Below are positions 17,817-26,825 of a stretch of DNA of 64,000 bases, one piece after another (position 1 is the first letter of the stretch; the number at the start of each line of letters is the position of its first letter). Source of the stretch: UBA7672 sp038326205 (GTDB taxonomy: Bacteria; Pseudomonadota; Alphaproteobacteria; Caulobacterales; Hyphomonadaceae); NCBI GenBank assembly GCA_038326205.1, contig JBBQJV010000002.1, forward strand, positions 54,811-118,810, in the 5' to 3' direction. The notes under the pieces are model-generated. The model was given only the letters and a program-made list of their open reading frames with translations, did no database searches and was not told where the DNA came from. The translations under genes were made by a program, and so were the position numbers.

Positions 17817-18599
17817 TCACACCAACATGAACCGCACGCCGACCATATCGACATAGTCCTCGCCATGCGGAACGCTCGCGGTCTTCGCATTGGCCAGCAC
17901 CACCGCCTTGTCCTTCGTCTTGAGATGAACCGCGCGCAGACCCTCGCCGCGATCGTCGCGCAGCGGGCCGAAATGGACGAACCCCTGGTCGAGATGGATA
18001 TCCATGCCGCCGGTCTCGGTCTTGCGCAGGGGCCGCTGCAGCAGGTGGCTCCACTTTGCGGCAAGGTCCGCCGGATCAGCTGACTGAATGGCGGCGCCGA
18101 CAATCCGCGTGATCGTCTGCGAGCGATCATGCTCCTGCCATTTGGGGCCAGCCCATTTGTAAGAGCCCTGCATGTTCTCACCATCGGGAGAGTGACGGTC
18201 GACCGACAGCAGGCACCCGCCCGTGTCGCGCGGATGCAGGTGGATGCCCTCGCCGGTCAAGCCCCACTCACTCGCCTTCAGGTCCTCGACCAGTCGCACG
18301 CCTTCGGATTTGAAATGCTCGCGCCGGGTCTCGAGGTTGTCGCAATCGACAATATACATGTACCCGCCGTCACCCTTGCGGCGCTCGATGTAGCGGCCGG
18401 CGGCCGTGTCGGGCTGTGTCGGTGAGACCACTTCGAGAAAGGTGCCGCCCATCGCGAACAGCGCATTGTGCAGGCCATACTTGCCGACACCCGGATCGCG
18501 GAAACAGATTTCGAGACCGAGCACATCGGCAATCTGCTTCTCGACCGTCGCGAGGTCAGTCGCGACAAGACAGATCTGCCGGAGCCTGAGATATCCCAT
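17817..18599 (-). CDS. VOC-fold (glyoxalase-like) protein, two-domain
   Basis: The 260-residue product starts MGYLRLRQICLVATDLATVEKQIADVLG, the classic beta-alpha entry of the vicinal oxygen chelate fold. The second half (from about residue 160, TITRIVGAAIQSADPADLAAKW) repeats the pattern, giving a paired VOC unit. Such proteins include dioxygenases and glyoxalases; the metal ligands are not obvious enough to name a reaction. It stands alone on the minus strand between a repeat and priA. Confidence 0.82.
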   Translation of the reverse strand: MGYLRLRQICLVATDLATVEKQIADVLGLEICFRDPGVGKYGLHNALFAMGGTFLEVVSPTQPDTAAGRYIERRKGDGGYMYIVDCDNLETRREHFKSEGVRLVEDLKASEWGLTGEGIHLHPRDTGGCLLSVDRHSPDGENMQGSYKWAGPKWQEHDRSQTITRIVGAAIQSADPADLAAKWSHLLQRPLRKTETGGMDIHLDQGFVHFGPLRDDRGEGLRAVHLKTKDKAVVLANAKTASVPHGEDYVDMVGVRFMLV

Positions 18600-18708
18600 T
18601 CTGCGCCCTCCCAGAGCGATACTGCAGCGCGGTTATGTGAGCCATTTTCTGCCTGCCGGCCGTATTCCCGCTCCACGACCATACCCGCAACGCCGCTAGA
18701 TGACAGGC

Positions 18709-20892
18709 CTACATGAAACTGTAAGGCTCGACGTCGAGCGTGATGCGAACAGCCGACGGCAGTTTCACGCGCTCGCGCCAGGCCGACAGGAAGGCGGAGA
18801 GGTCGACATTGCGGTCGGAGCGGATCAGGAACCTCCGGCGATGGCGCCCGCGGAGGATGGTAATCGGTGCTGGCGCCGGTCCCCAGACATCGACGCCGAT
18901 GGCGTTGGGTTGTGCTTCGCTGAAAACGCGCGCCGCGTCATCGACCTGTTCTGAGCTGGGCGCCGACATGATCACGGCGCCGAGACGACCGAAGGGCGGA
19001 AAGCCAACAAGTCGGCGCTGGTCGAGTTCGTACGCGAAAAACGCATCGCGATCGCCAGCGGCCAACAGCGCAATCGCGGGGCTGTCAGGAGCATATGTCT
19101 GGATGATAGCGCGGCCCGGCTTGTCGGCGCGGCCGGCGCGGCCAGTCACCTGCAGCAGCAACTGGAAGGTGCGTTCGCCCGCGCGCATATCGCCGCCGCG
19201 CAGCCCGGCGTCGGCGTCAACCACGCCAACCAGCGTCAGCGTCGGAAAATTGTGACCCTTGGCGACGATCTGCGTGCCGATCAGGATATCGATCGCACCC
19301 GTCTCCATGCGCGAAATCAACGCGCGCAGGTCTTCAGCAGAGTTGATGGTGTCGGATGACAGCACCTCGACGCGGGCGCCGTGGAAGCGCGTATGCACTT
19401 CTTCCGCGAGACGCTCCACGCCCGGCCCCACGCCGGTGAGCGATCCAGTCGCGCTGCAATGCGGACAGGCGCGCGGCTTCTCCATCGTGAAGCCGGTCAG
19501 GTGGCAGACCAGCTTCCCGGTATAGCGATGCTCGACCAGCCAGCTATCGGTGTCCGGCGCTTTCAGTCGTTCGCCACAGGCGCGACAGATCACCAGCGGC
19601 GCGTAACCGCGACGGTTGAGGAACAGGAGAGCCTGTTCCTTCGCCGCGAGTGTCGTCTCGATGGCAGCTGCGAGATCGGGACCGATCCAGCGATTGGTCT
19701 CCGGCGGCGCTGTGCGCATGTCGGCGATTGCGATCGTGGGCAGTTGCGCCACGCCCGGCCGCGCATGCAGACGCAGGTGGGCATAGCGTCCCTGTTGTGC
19801 ATTCGCCAGCGTCTCCAGTGATGGCGTCGCCGAGGCGAGCACCACCGCGCACGGCTCAGTCGAGGCGCGCAGCACGGCCAGATCGCGGGCATGATAGGTA
19901 ACGCTCTCCTCCTGCTTGTAGGACTGGTCGTGTTCTTCATCGACCACGATCAGGCGCAACTTGCGGAAAGGCAGGAACAGCGCCGAGCGCGCCCCAACCA
20001 CGATGCGCGCCCTGCCCGCCGCCACTTCGCGCCAGACACGACGCCGCGCAGCTGAGCCTGCCGCCGAATGCCACTCAGCCGGAATGGCGCCAAAGCGCTC
20101 CTCGAACCGCGTCGTCACCGCCTGCGTCAGTGCGATCTCGGGCAGCAGGACAAGCACCTGCGCTTCGGGATCCTCACGGAGCGCCTGCGCGATGGCTTCG
20201 AAATAGACCTCGGTCTTTCCCGAGCCTGTGACGCCGTCGAGCAGCGCCACGCGAAATGCATTCTCGCGCACCATTCCGCGGAGATAGCTGGATGTCTCGA
20301 GTTGTTCGCCGGTGAGATCGCGCGGCGGCAATTCGGGATCAGGCAATGGGAAAGGCTGGTCAAGCAAGCGCTCGACCTGCAACAGCGCGCCGGCATCGAC
20401 GAGGCCCTTCACAACGCCCGACGACACACCGGCCGCACGCGCGAGATCAGCGCCCGATATCGGCGCGGTCGCCAGCGCCAGCACTTTTTCGCGGGCCGGG
20501 GTCATCCGGCCGGGCGCTTCACCTGATGCAATCACAAGCGTCTCGACCGGCGCATCGACCAGCGCCTCGCGCGAGCGCATCGTCATCGCCAGCACATTGC
20601 CCATGGGCGAACAGATGTAGCGCGCCGCACGCTCGACAAAGCCACGCATGGTCTCCGGCAGCGGCGGCGCCGGCAGCACGGCCTGCACCGCCTTCAGCTT
20701 GCGGTTCGAGGGCGTGCCACGTTCGCGCCAGACAACGCCGACCATCTCGCGCGGGCCCAGTGGCACCTTCACGAAACTACCCGGCGGCGCCTCCAGCCCC
20801 TCGGGCAGTTCGTAATCGAACGGCTCCGGCAGGGGCTGTGGCAACAGCACCGATACGATTCGGGCCGGTGCGATTCGGGGAGGGGTCGGCAT
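18709..20892 (-). CDS. priA: primosomal protein N' (replication restart helicase PriA), degenerate second zinc site
   Basis: The 727-residue product has the N-terminal DNA-binding domain (RIVSVLLPQPLPEPFDYELP), Walker A GVTGSGKTEVY, DEEH box VVDEEHDQSYKQEE and the C-terminal helicase motifs. It reloads the replicative helicase at stalled forks. In the zinc region, residues 436/439 (CRAC) and 476/479 (CPHC) are intact, forming the first site. Of the second-site cysteines in E. coli PriA (445, 448, 463, 466) only 463 remains: positions 445, 448 and 466 are Ala, Thr and Thr. The residue numbers match E. coli exactly, so alignment is not in doubt. It is divergent from xerC. Confidence 0.97.
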   Translation of the reverse strand: MPTPPRIAPARIVSVLLPQPLPEPFDYELPEGLEAPPGSFVKVPLGPREMVGVVWRERGTPSNRKLKAVQAVLPAPPLPETMRGFVERAARYICSPMGNVLAMTMRSREALVDAPVETLVIASGEAPGRMTPAREKVLALATAPISGADLARAAGVSSGVVKGLVDAGALLQVERLLDQPFPLPDPELPPRDLTGEQLETSSYLRGMVRENAFRVALLDGVTGSGKTEVYFEAIAQALREDPEAQVLVLLPEIALTQAVTTRFEERFGAIPAEWHSAAGSAARRRVWREVAAGRARIVVGARSALFLPFRKLRLIVVDEEHDQSYKQEESVTYHARDLAVLRASTEPCAVVLASATPSLETLANAQQGRYAHLRLHARPGVAQLPTIAIADMRTAPPETNRWIGPDLAAAIETTLAAKEQALLFLNRRGYAPLVICRACGERLKAPDTDSWLVEHRYTGKLVCHLTGFTMEKPRACPHCSATGSLTGVGPGVERLAEEVHTRFHGARVEVLSSDTINSAEDLRALISRMETGAIDILIGTQIVAKGHNFPTLTLVGVVDADAGLRGGDMRAGERTFQLLLQVTGRAGRADKPGRAIIQTYAPDSPAIALLAAGDRDAFFAYELDQRRLVGFPPFGRLGAVIMSAPSSEQVDDAARVFSEAQPNAIGVDVWGPAPAPITILRGRHRRRFLIRSDRNVDLSAFLSAWRERVKLPSAVRITLDVEPYSFM

Positions 20893-20947
20893 GGGCGGAC
20901 AATGGCCGGGTCAGCGCCCGCGTTCAACCACGCGGCGACCCCCTTTA

Positions 20948-20988
20948 GAATCAAGGCCCGGATAAGCGGTTCCCTAACCCGGCCTTAA
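20948..20988. promoter_or_regulatory. candidate CcrM (GANTC) and CtrA-like sites between priA and xerC
   Basis: GAATC at 20948-20952 fits the CcrM methylation sequence GANTC. CTAA-N7-TTAA at 20974-20988 differs by one base from the CtrA box TTAA-N7-TTAA. The pair sits in the 120-bp divergent promoter region of two chromosome-maintenance genes, suggesting cell-cycle control. This is by motif only. Confidence 0.4.
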
Positions 20989-21012
20989 TCGCCAGCCCGG
21001 CATGGTGACGGC

Positions 21013-21939
21013 ATGACCGCCCATACCGCCCGCGAAGCCTTGCAGGAATTCTCGATCTGGCTTGAGACCGAGCGCCGCGCGTCGCCCAATACGATCGAGG
21101 CCTATCAGCGCGATATCGCCAACTTCATCGCGTTCCTGGTCGATCACCTTGGCGGCGAACCACACGTGTCCGATCTGAAAGATCTGTCGCGTCACGACGT
21201 CGTCGCCTGGCTCGCCCGCCGCCGCAGCCAGGACAACCTCGCCGCCTCCTCCCGCGCCCGCGCCGCCTCCAGCTTGCGCGCCTTCTTCAAATTCCTCGAC
21301 CGCCGCCTCGACATGGCCAACGCCAAGGCGATGATGTTCGAGAGCCCTCGCCGGCCGCACCGCTTGCCGCGCCCGCTGCCGGAAAAACTCGCCTCACAAA
21401 CAATCGAGTTTGCGGGCGAAGGGGATGGATCGGATGTCGCAGAATGGATGCTGGCGCGCGACGCCGCAATTCTTGCGCTGCTCTATGGCGCGGGGCTTCG
21501 TCTTTCTGAAGCGCTCGCGCTGACCGGACGCGATGTTCCGGCGCAGGATTCGCTGCGCGTGCTCGGGAAGGGCCGCAAGGTTCGCGTGGTGCCGTTGATC
21601 CGGGCCGTGCGCGATGCAGTCAACGCATACGTCAAGCAGTGTCCCTATCCTTCCGCGCCAGGCGAGCAGATTTTTCGGGGCGAGAAAGGCAAGCCGCTGA
21701 ATCCGCGCATGGTGCAGCGCCTGATGGAAAAGTTGCGTATCCGTCTTGGCCTGCCCGAGACAGCGACACCGCACGCGCTACGCCATTCGTTTGCGACACA
21801 CCTGCTGGCCAATGGCGGTGACCTGCGATCGATCCAGGCTCTGCTTGGCCATGCCAGCCTGTCGACAACGCAAATCTACATTGGCGTCGATGCAGCACGG
21901 CTTATGAAGGTGCACGCCGAATCGCACCCGCGAGCTTAG
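21013..21939 (+). CDS. xerC: site-specific tyrosine recombinase XerC
   Basis: The 308-residue product has an N-terminal core-binding SAM-like domain and a catalytic domain with the full set of residues: Arg163 (LYGAGLRLSEAL), Lys187, His254 and Arg257 (HALRHSFATHL), His280 (LGHASL) and Tyr289 (TTQIYIG). With XerD it resolves chromosome dimers at dif, aided by FtsK. Length fits XerC; XerD cannot be fully excluded, but XerC is the better fit. The region upstream carries a CtrA-like box. Confidence 0.92.
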   Translation: MTAHTAREALQEFSIWLETERRASPNTIEAYQRDIANFIAFLVDHLGGEPHVSDLKDLSRHDVVAWLARRRSQDNLAASSRARAASSLRAFFKFLDRRLDMANAKAMMFESPRRPHRLPRPLPEKLASQTIEFAGEGDGSDVAEWMLARDAAILALLYGAGLRLSEALALTGRDVPAQDSLRVLGKGRKVRVVPLIRAVRDAVNAYVKQCPYPSAPGEQIFRGEKGKPLNPRMVQRLMEKLRIRLGLPETATPHALRHSFATHLLANGGDLRSIQALLGHASLSTTQIYIGVDAARLMKVHAESHPRA

Positions 21940-22106
21940 GTTGCAGGCGCCGCATCCAGGCACTTGCTCATTGCGGTCGGGTCTTCAATCTGCTTTTCCA
22001 TCGGTGTGTCCTTGCACCATTCGGGCGAGCCCGGCGCGGCCGCATTGGTACAAGCGACGCCAAGCAGGCTGGTCGCCGCGATGAGGCTGGCAATCACTAG
22101 ACGCAT
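21936..22106 (-). CDS. small lipoprotein (56 aa), DUF3012-like
   Basis: A signal peptide with lipobox LGVAC is followed by a short mature chain containing GSPEWCKDTP and a second Cys near the C-terminus. The GSxxWC pattern resembles DUF3012 small lipoproteins of unknown function; that link is tentative. A good ribosome-binding site (GAGGGG) precedes the ATG. Its stop codon overlaps the stop of xerC by 4 bp on the opposite strand. Confidence 0.75.
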   Translation of the reverse strand: MRLVIASLIAATSLLGVACTNAAAPGSPEWCKDTPMEKQIEDPTAMSKCLDAAPAT

Positions 22107-22213
22107 GGAAGTCCCCTCGGGATAGCAGATCGGTTCATGGCCAAGTCTGGCCGGGCGATTGCGCCCGCGTCAACCTCACGCTGTGAATAGCCGGGCGCCA
22201 GAGGCTGGCGCGA

Positions 22214-22588
22214 TTAGGCCTTCGGAACGGCGCAGCCATTCAGGACTTCGCCCTTCCACATCGCCGAAACCGCCCATGGACGCGCGGCTTCGGCTAGGCC
22301 GTCGAAACATTCCTTGTGCGTCAGGCTCATCACGAAATCTCCCTGATCGGTCTTCGAGGTGAGCAGGACCGCGCCGCCCTCGCCTGCCGACTTTACCGGC
22401 AAGGCGCCCTCGATACTCGGCTCGCCGAGGACGGAGATCACGGCCTTGCCCGTTTCGTGATCTACCTGAACCGTCCAATAGGCCGGATCCATGCCGCCGA
22501 CTTCGAGGTTGCCCGCGAGATCACCTTCGGCCGAACAGGCACAGAGGGCGAACACGGCAACAGCAAAAATGGCGACGGGCTTCAGCAT
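22214..22588 (-). CDS. putative lipoprotein, COG3650-like
   Basis: The 124-residue product has a lipobox (ALCACS). The C-terminal pattern HKECFDGLAE...GEVLNGCAV resembles the C-terminal domain of COG3650-type envelope proteins, where two cysteines may pair. Function is unknown. AGGAGACC just before the ATG at 22588 decides the start over an upstream ATG at 22603. It lies upstream of the small lipoprotein gene on the same strand and may be cotranscribed with it. Confidence 0.75.
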   Translation of the reverse strand: MLKPVAIFAVAVFALCACSAEGDLAGNLEVGGMDPAYWTVQVDHETGKAVISVLGEPSIEGALPVKSAGEGGAVLLTSKTDQGDFVMSLTHKECFDGLAEAARPWAVSAMWKGEVLNGCAVPKA

Positions 22589-22720
22589 GGGTGGTCTCCT
22601 CATACTTTCTAACTAGAGCCCGAACAGTCAGGATGGAAGCCTTGGTCATCACGCTGTTCGAGGATGCCGCAGAACCGTCGCACAGAAAGGTTGGTATGGC
22701 TGCGAAATGGGAGGGCGGGG

Positions 22721-23486
22721 ATGAGCACGAGCTTGAAGTGCATGCCGTGGCGGCGGATCATCGCGGCTGTTATTGCGATCGTCGTGCTGGAGGGCGGCGG
22801 ACTCTTTGGCATCTGGCAGGTGAGCCGATCGCGTAATTTCCAGCTCTTTGGCGAACCGGTCAACCGGGTCGAGACCGACGCAAAGGTCGTGGCGCTGACT
22901 TTCGATGACGGTCCCACGCCGCGTTGTACACCGGGCATCCTCGCCCTGCTCGCCGAGAAGGATGTGACGGCGACGTCTTTCCTGATCGGCGATGAGATCG
23001 AAGCCAATCCAGATCAGACGAAAGCCATTGTCGAAGCCGGTCACGAGGTCGGCACTCACACCTATACCCATGACGACATGACTTTCGCTTTTGGGGGCAA
23101 GGTCGACGCGGAAGTCGAGCGGACCGACAAGGTGATCCGTGCGGCGGGATATTCCGGCGAAATCCTGTTCCGCCCGCCCTTCGGCAAGAAGTTCTGGGGC
23201 CTGCCGCTGTATCTGGCGGGCCATGACCGCACGACGGTCACGTGGGATGTCGAACCGGAAAGCTATGATGAGATCGCGGCGGACCCCTACAAGATCGCCG
23301 CGCATGTGATCGCGAATACAAAGCCCGGCTCAGAATACAAAGCCCGGCTCAATTGTGATCATGCACCTGATGTACCCTTCGGGCGACACGTCACGGAAGG
23401 CATTGCCGCTGGTGATCGATGGCCTGCGCGACAAGGGCCTCCAGTTTGTAACCGTCTCAGAATTGCTGGCGTTGCGTAAGCCCTGA
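22721..23486 (+). pseudogene. polysaccharide deacetylase (NodB fold), frameshifted by a 19-bp tandem duplication
   Basis: The protein has a membrane helix (about residues 13-30) and NodB motifs: TFDDGPTPRCTPGIL (catalytic Asp and metal Asp), GHEVGTHTYTHDDM (metal His pair) and FRPPFGKKFW. At 23314-23351 a perfect 19-bp tandem duplication shifts the frame by one base. As it stands, translation runs on in a wrong frame to TAA at 23477-23479. If one copy is removed, the frame reads PGSIVIMHLMYPSGDTS...LQFVTVSELLALRKP and ends at 23486, a normal NodB C-terminus including the motif-5 His. The intact enzyme would remove acetyl groups from peptidoglycan or polysaccharide outside the inner membrane. 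Start ATG 22721 follows GGGAGGGCGGGG. Confidence 0.85.
23314..23351 (+). repeat. perfect 19-bp tandem duplication inside the deacetylase gene
   Basis: The unit beginning GAATACAAAGCCC and ending GGCTCA occurs twice without a gap (23314-23332 and 23333-23351). Since 19 is not a multiple of 3, it causes the frameshift described for the surrounding gene. Confidence 0.97.
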
Positions 23487-23571
23487 CACGCTGCGTCAAA
23501 GCCAGGCAGTTCGCACCTGCACCATTGTTGTTATGGCTGGCGCGCGTAATCAACCGCGCTAGACTGGCGCG

Positions 23572-24951
23572 ATGAGCACAGAAATCGCCATGCACCTGAT
23601 GACAGCACACGACATGGTCGCGGGCCTCAGGAAGAAATCGTTCAGCGCCATCGACCTTTGCGAGGCGAGCATCGCACGGATCGAGAAGCTGGATTCAAAC
23701 ATCAACGCTGTTGTCGTGCGCGATTTCGAACGCGCCCGCGCCGACGCCCGCGCAGCTGACCTGGCGATCGGGCGCGGGGAGTTCAAGCCGCTGACGGGCG
23801 TGCCGATGACGGTAAAGGAGAGTTTCGACCTGCGTGGCTATCCGACCACGTGGGGCCTTGAGGCGCATCGTGAACATCGGGCGCGGGAGGATGCACTGGC
23901 GGTGCAGCGGGTGAAGACGGCAGGCGCGATCGTGCTGGGCAAGACGAATGTGCCGCCTGTGCTCGCCGACTGGCAGACCGAAAATCCAATCTATGGCCGC
24001 ACACACAATCCGCACGATCGTGAACGCTCTGCGGGCGGATCGTCGGGCGGAAGCGCGGCGGCGGTGGCGATGGGATTTTCCGCTGTCGAGATCGGCACGG
24101 ACATTGGCGGTTCCGTTCGTGTGCCCGCAGCGTTCTGCGGCGTCTATGGACACAAGACGAGTTTTGGCGTGATCCCGATGGGCGGGCACTTTCCCGGCGG
24201 GACCACACCAGCGGCCACAATGCTCGGCGTTGCTGGACCGATCGCGCGGTCCGCCGAAGATTTGGCGACGGTACTCGATGCGGTTGCTGGTCCTGATGCG
24301 GAATCTCCCGCCAACAAGCTGGTTTTGCCCCTACCCCGTCACGGACGACTGGCGAGTTTCAGAGTGTTCGTGCTCGACCATCATCCAGTGGCGCGGGCGG
24401 ACAGTGATCAGCTCGGCGCGCTGGAAACCTTGGCCGACCAGCTGGTGAAGGAGGGCGCCAGCGTTGCGCGCCAGTCGAGCCTGCTGCCCGACATGAACGC
24501 GGCGTGGCGCACCTATCAGTCCATGTTGTTGACCATAATCACGCGCGGCGATCCGCCAGGCCCGCGCAAGCCGATCTCGGCGCACGACTGGTTCGGGCTG
24601 CTTGATGATCAGCTCCGTATTCGCCGCCAGTGGTCGGACTTCTTCCGCCATTTCGACATCGTGCTCGCGCCCGCCTTCGGGACGGTCGCCTTCCCGCACA
24701 CACCGGAGCCGGACTGGCGCCAGCGACCGCTGCCGATCGATGGCGACCCATCGAAATTCGGCGATCAGCTTGGCTGGGCCGGGATCGCGACAGTCGCCAA
24801 CCTGCCCTCGACCGCCATTCCACTTGGCGTCAACAAGGCGGGCTTGCCACTGTCGGTGCAGGCGATAGGGCCTTTCCTTGAGGACAAGACCACGATCGCT
24901 TTTGCCGGGATGGTGGGCCATCCGATTGTTACGCCAGCTCTGGCGGGTTGA
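23572..24951 (+). CDS. amidase signature family enzyme
   Basis: The 459-residue product has the Lys-Ser-Ser triad of the amidase signature family: Lys82 in TVKESFD, Ser157 in AGGSSGGSAAA and Ser181 in GTDIGGSVRVPAA. There is no signal peptide, so it is cytoplasmic. It hydrolyses a carboxamide, but the substrate cannot be inferred. GatA is unlikely because the partner genes gatB and gatC are absent and the C-terminal region differs. It begins 85 bp after the disrupted deacetylase and converges on the EamA transporter. Confidence 0.9.
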   Translation: MSTEIAMHLMTAHDMVAGLRKKSFSAIDLCEASIARIEKLDSNINAVVVRDFERARADARAADLAIGRGEFKPLTGVPMTVKESFDLRGYPTTWGLEAHREHRAREDALAVQRVKTAGAIVLGKTNVPPVLADWQTENPIYGRTHNPHDRERSAGGSSGGSAAAVAMGFSAVEIGTDIGGSVRVPAAFCGVYGHKTSFGVIPMGGHFPGGTTPAATMLGVAGPIARSAEDLATVLDAVAGPDAESPANKLVLPLPRHGRLASFRVFVLDHHPVARADSDQLGALETLADQLVKEGASVARQSSLLPDMNAAWRTYQSMLLTIITRGDPPGPRKPISAHDWFGLLDDQLRIRRQWSDFFRHFDIVLAPAFGTVAFPHTPEPDWRQRPLPIDGDPSKFGDQLGWAGIATVANLPSTAIPLGVNKAGLPLSVQAIGPFLEDKTTIAFAGMVGHPIVTPALAG

Positions 24952-24965
24952 TCACGCGAACTGCA

Positions 24966-25907
24966 TCACCACGTTCTGGCGCCTGCTGTTCGGGTGATGC
25001 GCGGCTTTGCCAGGAGCCAGACGCCCGCGATGGTGAGCGCCATCGCCACGAAGTGCGGCCAACCGAACGGCTCGTGCAGGATGACGACCGCAGCCCATGC
25101 CGCCACCACGGGCCCCACGCCGCCGACCGCGCTCATCGGGCCGGGGCCGATGCGGCCGATCGCTTCGGCGATCATGAAGCTCGGGATCACCGTGCAGACG
25201 ATCGCCAGCGTGAGCGAAAGCCAGTAGCCGTTGGCGGTGACCGGTGGCGGGGCGGTGACCAGCATCTCGACGCCGCTTTGGGTCAGGAAAGCGATCGAGG
25301 CGAGGGACATGCCGAAGGCCGTGAACATGGTCGAGCCGAGACGCGCGATCACGGGTTTCGAGGCGGTAACGTAGATTGCGTAGATGAAGGCGCCAGCGAA
25401 AATCAGCCCCCCGCCGAGCCAGGCGTTTGGGCCTTGATGGCCGATCTCGGCGCCGAACATGATGGCGACGCCAGCATAGGCGAGCAACAGCGCGATGATG
25501 TGCCGCTTGGTGATCTTGTCCTTCAGGAACGCCCACGACATCAGCGCGACCATGGTCGGGTAGATGTAGAGGATCAGGCGTTCGAGCTGGGCGGAGACGT
25601 ATTTCAGGCCTTCGAAATTGAGCCATGACGAAAAGTAGTAGCTCATCAGGCCGAGGCCGCCCGCCATCGCAAAGAACTTCGCGGCCGGCTTCTGCTTCAG
25701 GCGCATGAAGGCCAGGATACCGATGGTGAGATAGACCGGCAGCGAGAACGCCATGCGCAGCGTCAGGAGCTGCGACACGCCGATACCCTCAGCGAAGGCG
25801 AGCTTGATGACGACGCCTTTGAGCGAGAAAAGTCCCGCACCCCCGGCGGCGAGCATGACGCCGATGGTGCGGTTGCGGCTTTCAGCTTCCATGGGAAGGG
25901 CGGTCAT
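24966..25907 (-). CDS. DMT/EamA family transporter
   Basis: The 313-residue product has ten predicted membrane helices in two EamA repeats (about residues 15-145 and 165-300), starting TIGVMLAAGGAGLFSLKGVVIKLAF. The family exports or imports metabolites and amino acids; the substrate is unknown. The start at 25907 is supported by CGGAG 8-12 nt upstream; the frame is open 23 codons further up. Its 3' end lies 14 bp from the stop of the convergent amidase. Confidence 0.88.
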   Translation of the reverse strand: MTALPMEAESRNRTIGVMLAAGGAGLFSLKGVVIKLAFAEGIGVSQLLTLRMAFSLPVYLTIGILAFMRLKQKPAAKFFAMAGGLGLMSYYFSSWLNFEGLKYVSAQLERLILYIYPTMVALMSWAFLKDKITKRHIIALLLAYAGVAIMFGAEIGHQGPNAWLGGGLIFAGAFIYAIYVTASKPVIARLGSTMFTAFGMSLASIAFLTQSGVEMLVTAPPPVTANGYWLSLTLAIVCTVIPSFMIAEAIGRIGPGPMSAVGGVGPVVAAWAAVVILHEPFGWPHFVAMALTIAGVWLLAKPRITRTAGARTW

Positions 25908-26825
25908 CGTCTGTCTCCGCTCGTCCTTCTTGTCGTTAGCGGAGAAGTCGGTCGGGACGAGGGTCGCCGGCGTCATCCGCCGCCGGCCCCACGCCGTTCA
26001 GGAACGACGCGCCGGCGCAAGCCAAATGGCTCGCTTCATAAGTCGAATAAGGTTGGCGCTCGTCGTCATGGGCGGGGGGATATGCCTGTTCTGCGACACA
26101 CACAAGCGCGCTGCATCGTTCGGACCGGCGTGAGCCGTTCGGGATGCTGTGGCTCTGGGCTGGTCTCCAATGAAGGGCCCGGGGACGCAGGATGCCCCGC
26201 CTGGTTTGGGGATGCTGTTGCCAGCCCTACCGGTAGAAGAAGCGGTTCGCGGATCCCGCGTCCCCGGAAGGTGTCGTGCAGCGGCGAGGAAGCAGCGGCG
26301 ATCGTTTCAACCGCCTGAACCCGTTTCGGCCACCGGCGTCAAGGTCATAGGGTTCTGTCCATGATCCCTCGAAGCCTCTCGGATTTGTCTGATTCACCCG
26401 GGCTCTTCACCCTCGCCTGCAACTCCACCCCGCGCCGTTGAACAGTTGCGCGACCGCCCTCCTGCGATGTGGAGGAAGGCAGCATCGCACGGGTGAGGAA
26501 ATTTAGGGTCGAGATATGGCTGATTCCGTGATTCATGCGCGCAAGCTGTTGGAATTGCTGGGGTCGGCCCCGAGCGCCGGTGTGCGGATTGCGCGGATAA
26601 GTCGGTTCCAAGCTGGCATGGAAGCGTGTGGGAGACACGCGTTCCCGGTGGAGGTCGGGATCCGGACTTCGCACGCAGTGGGAACCCGCAACCGGCAGGG
26701 TCACGCGCGCGCTGACGCACGCTGGCTGGATCCCCGCCCTCCGCCGGGAACGCGCGCCCAAGAGCACGCTTCCAGTTTCCCGCTTGATGGGGCTTGCGGC
26801 TTGGCTGTGACTGCCGGACATGCGC
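25908..26825. other. long noncoding gap with interspersed-repeat character
   Basis: About 920 bp without a gene I can support. It contains the inverted repeat at 26179-26267 and, near 26630-26760, GC-rich segments (GGGATCCGG, GGATCCCCGCC, CCGGGAACGCG) of the kind found in interspersed repeats. A 35-codon frame at 26026-26133 and a 128-codon frame at 26516-26902 look non-coding. It may be the remains of lost genes. Confidence 0.5.
26179..26267. repeat. inverted repeat, 15-bp arms
   Basis: CCGGGGACGCAGGAT (26179-26193) and ATCCCGCGTCCCCGG (26253-26267) are inverted copies with one mismatch, enclosing 59 bp. No coding role is seen. Confidence 0.55.

Noticed and set aside
26026..26133. 35-codon frame with a hydrophobic stretch
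   Set aside because: No ribosome-binding site; too short and isolated to support.
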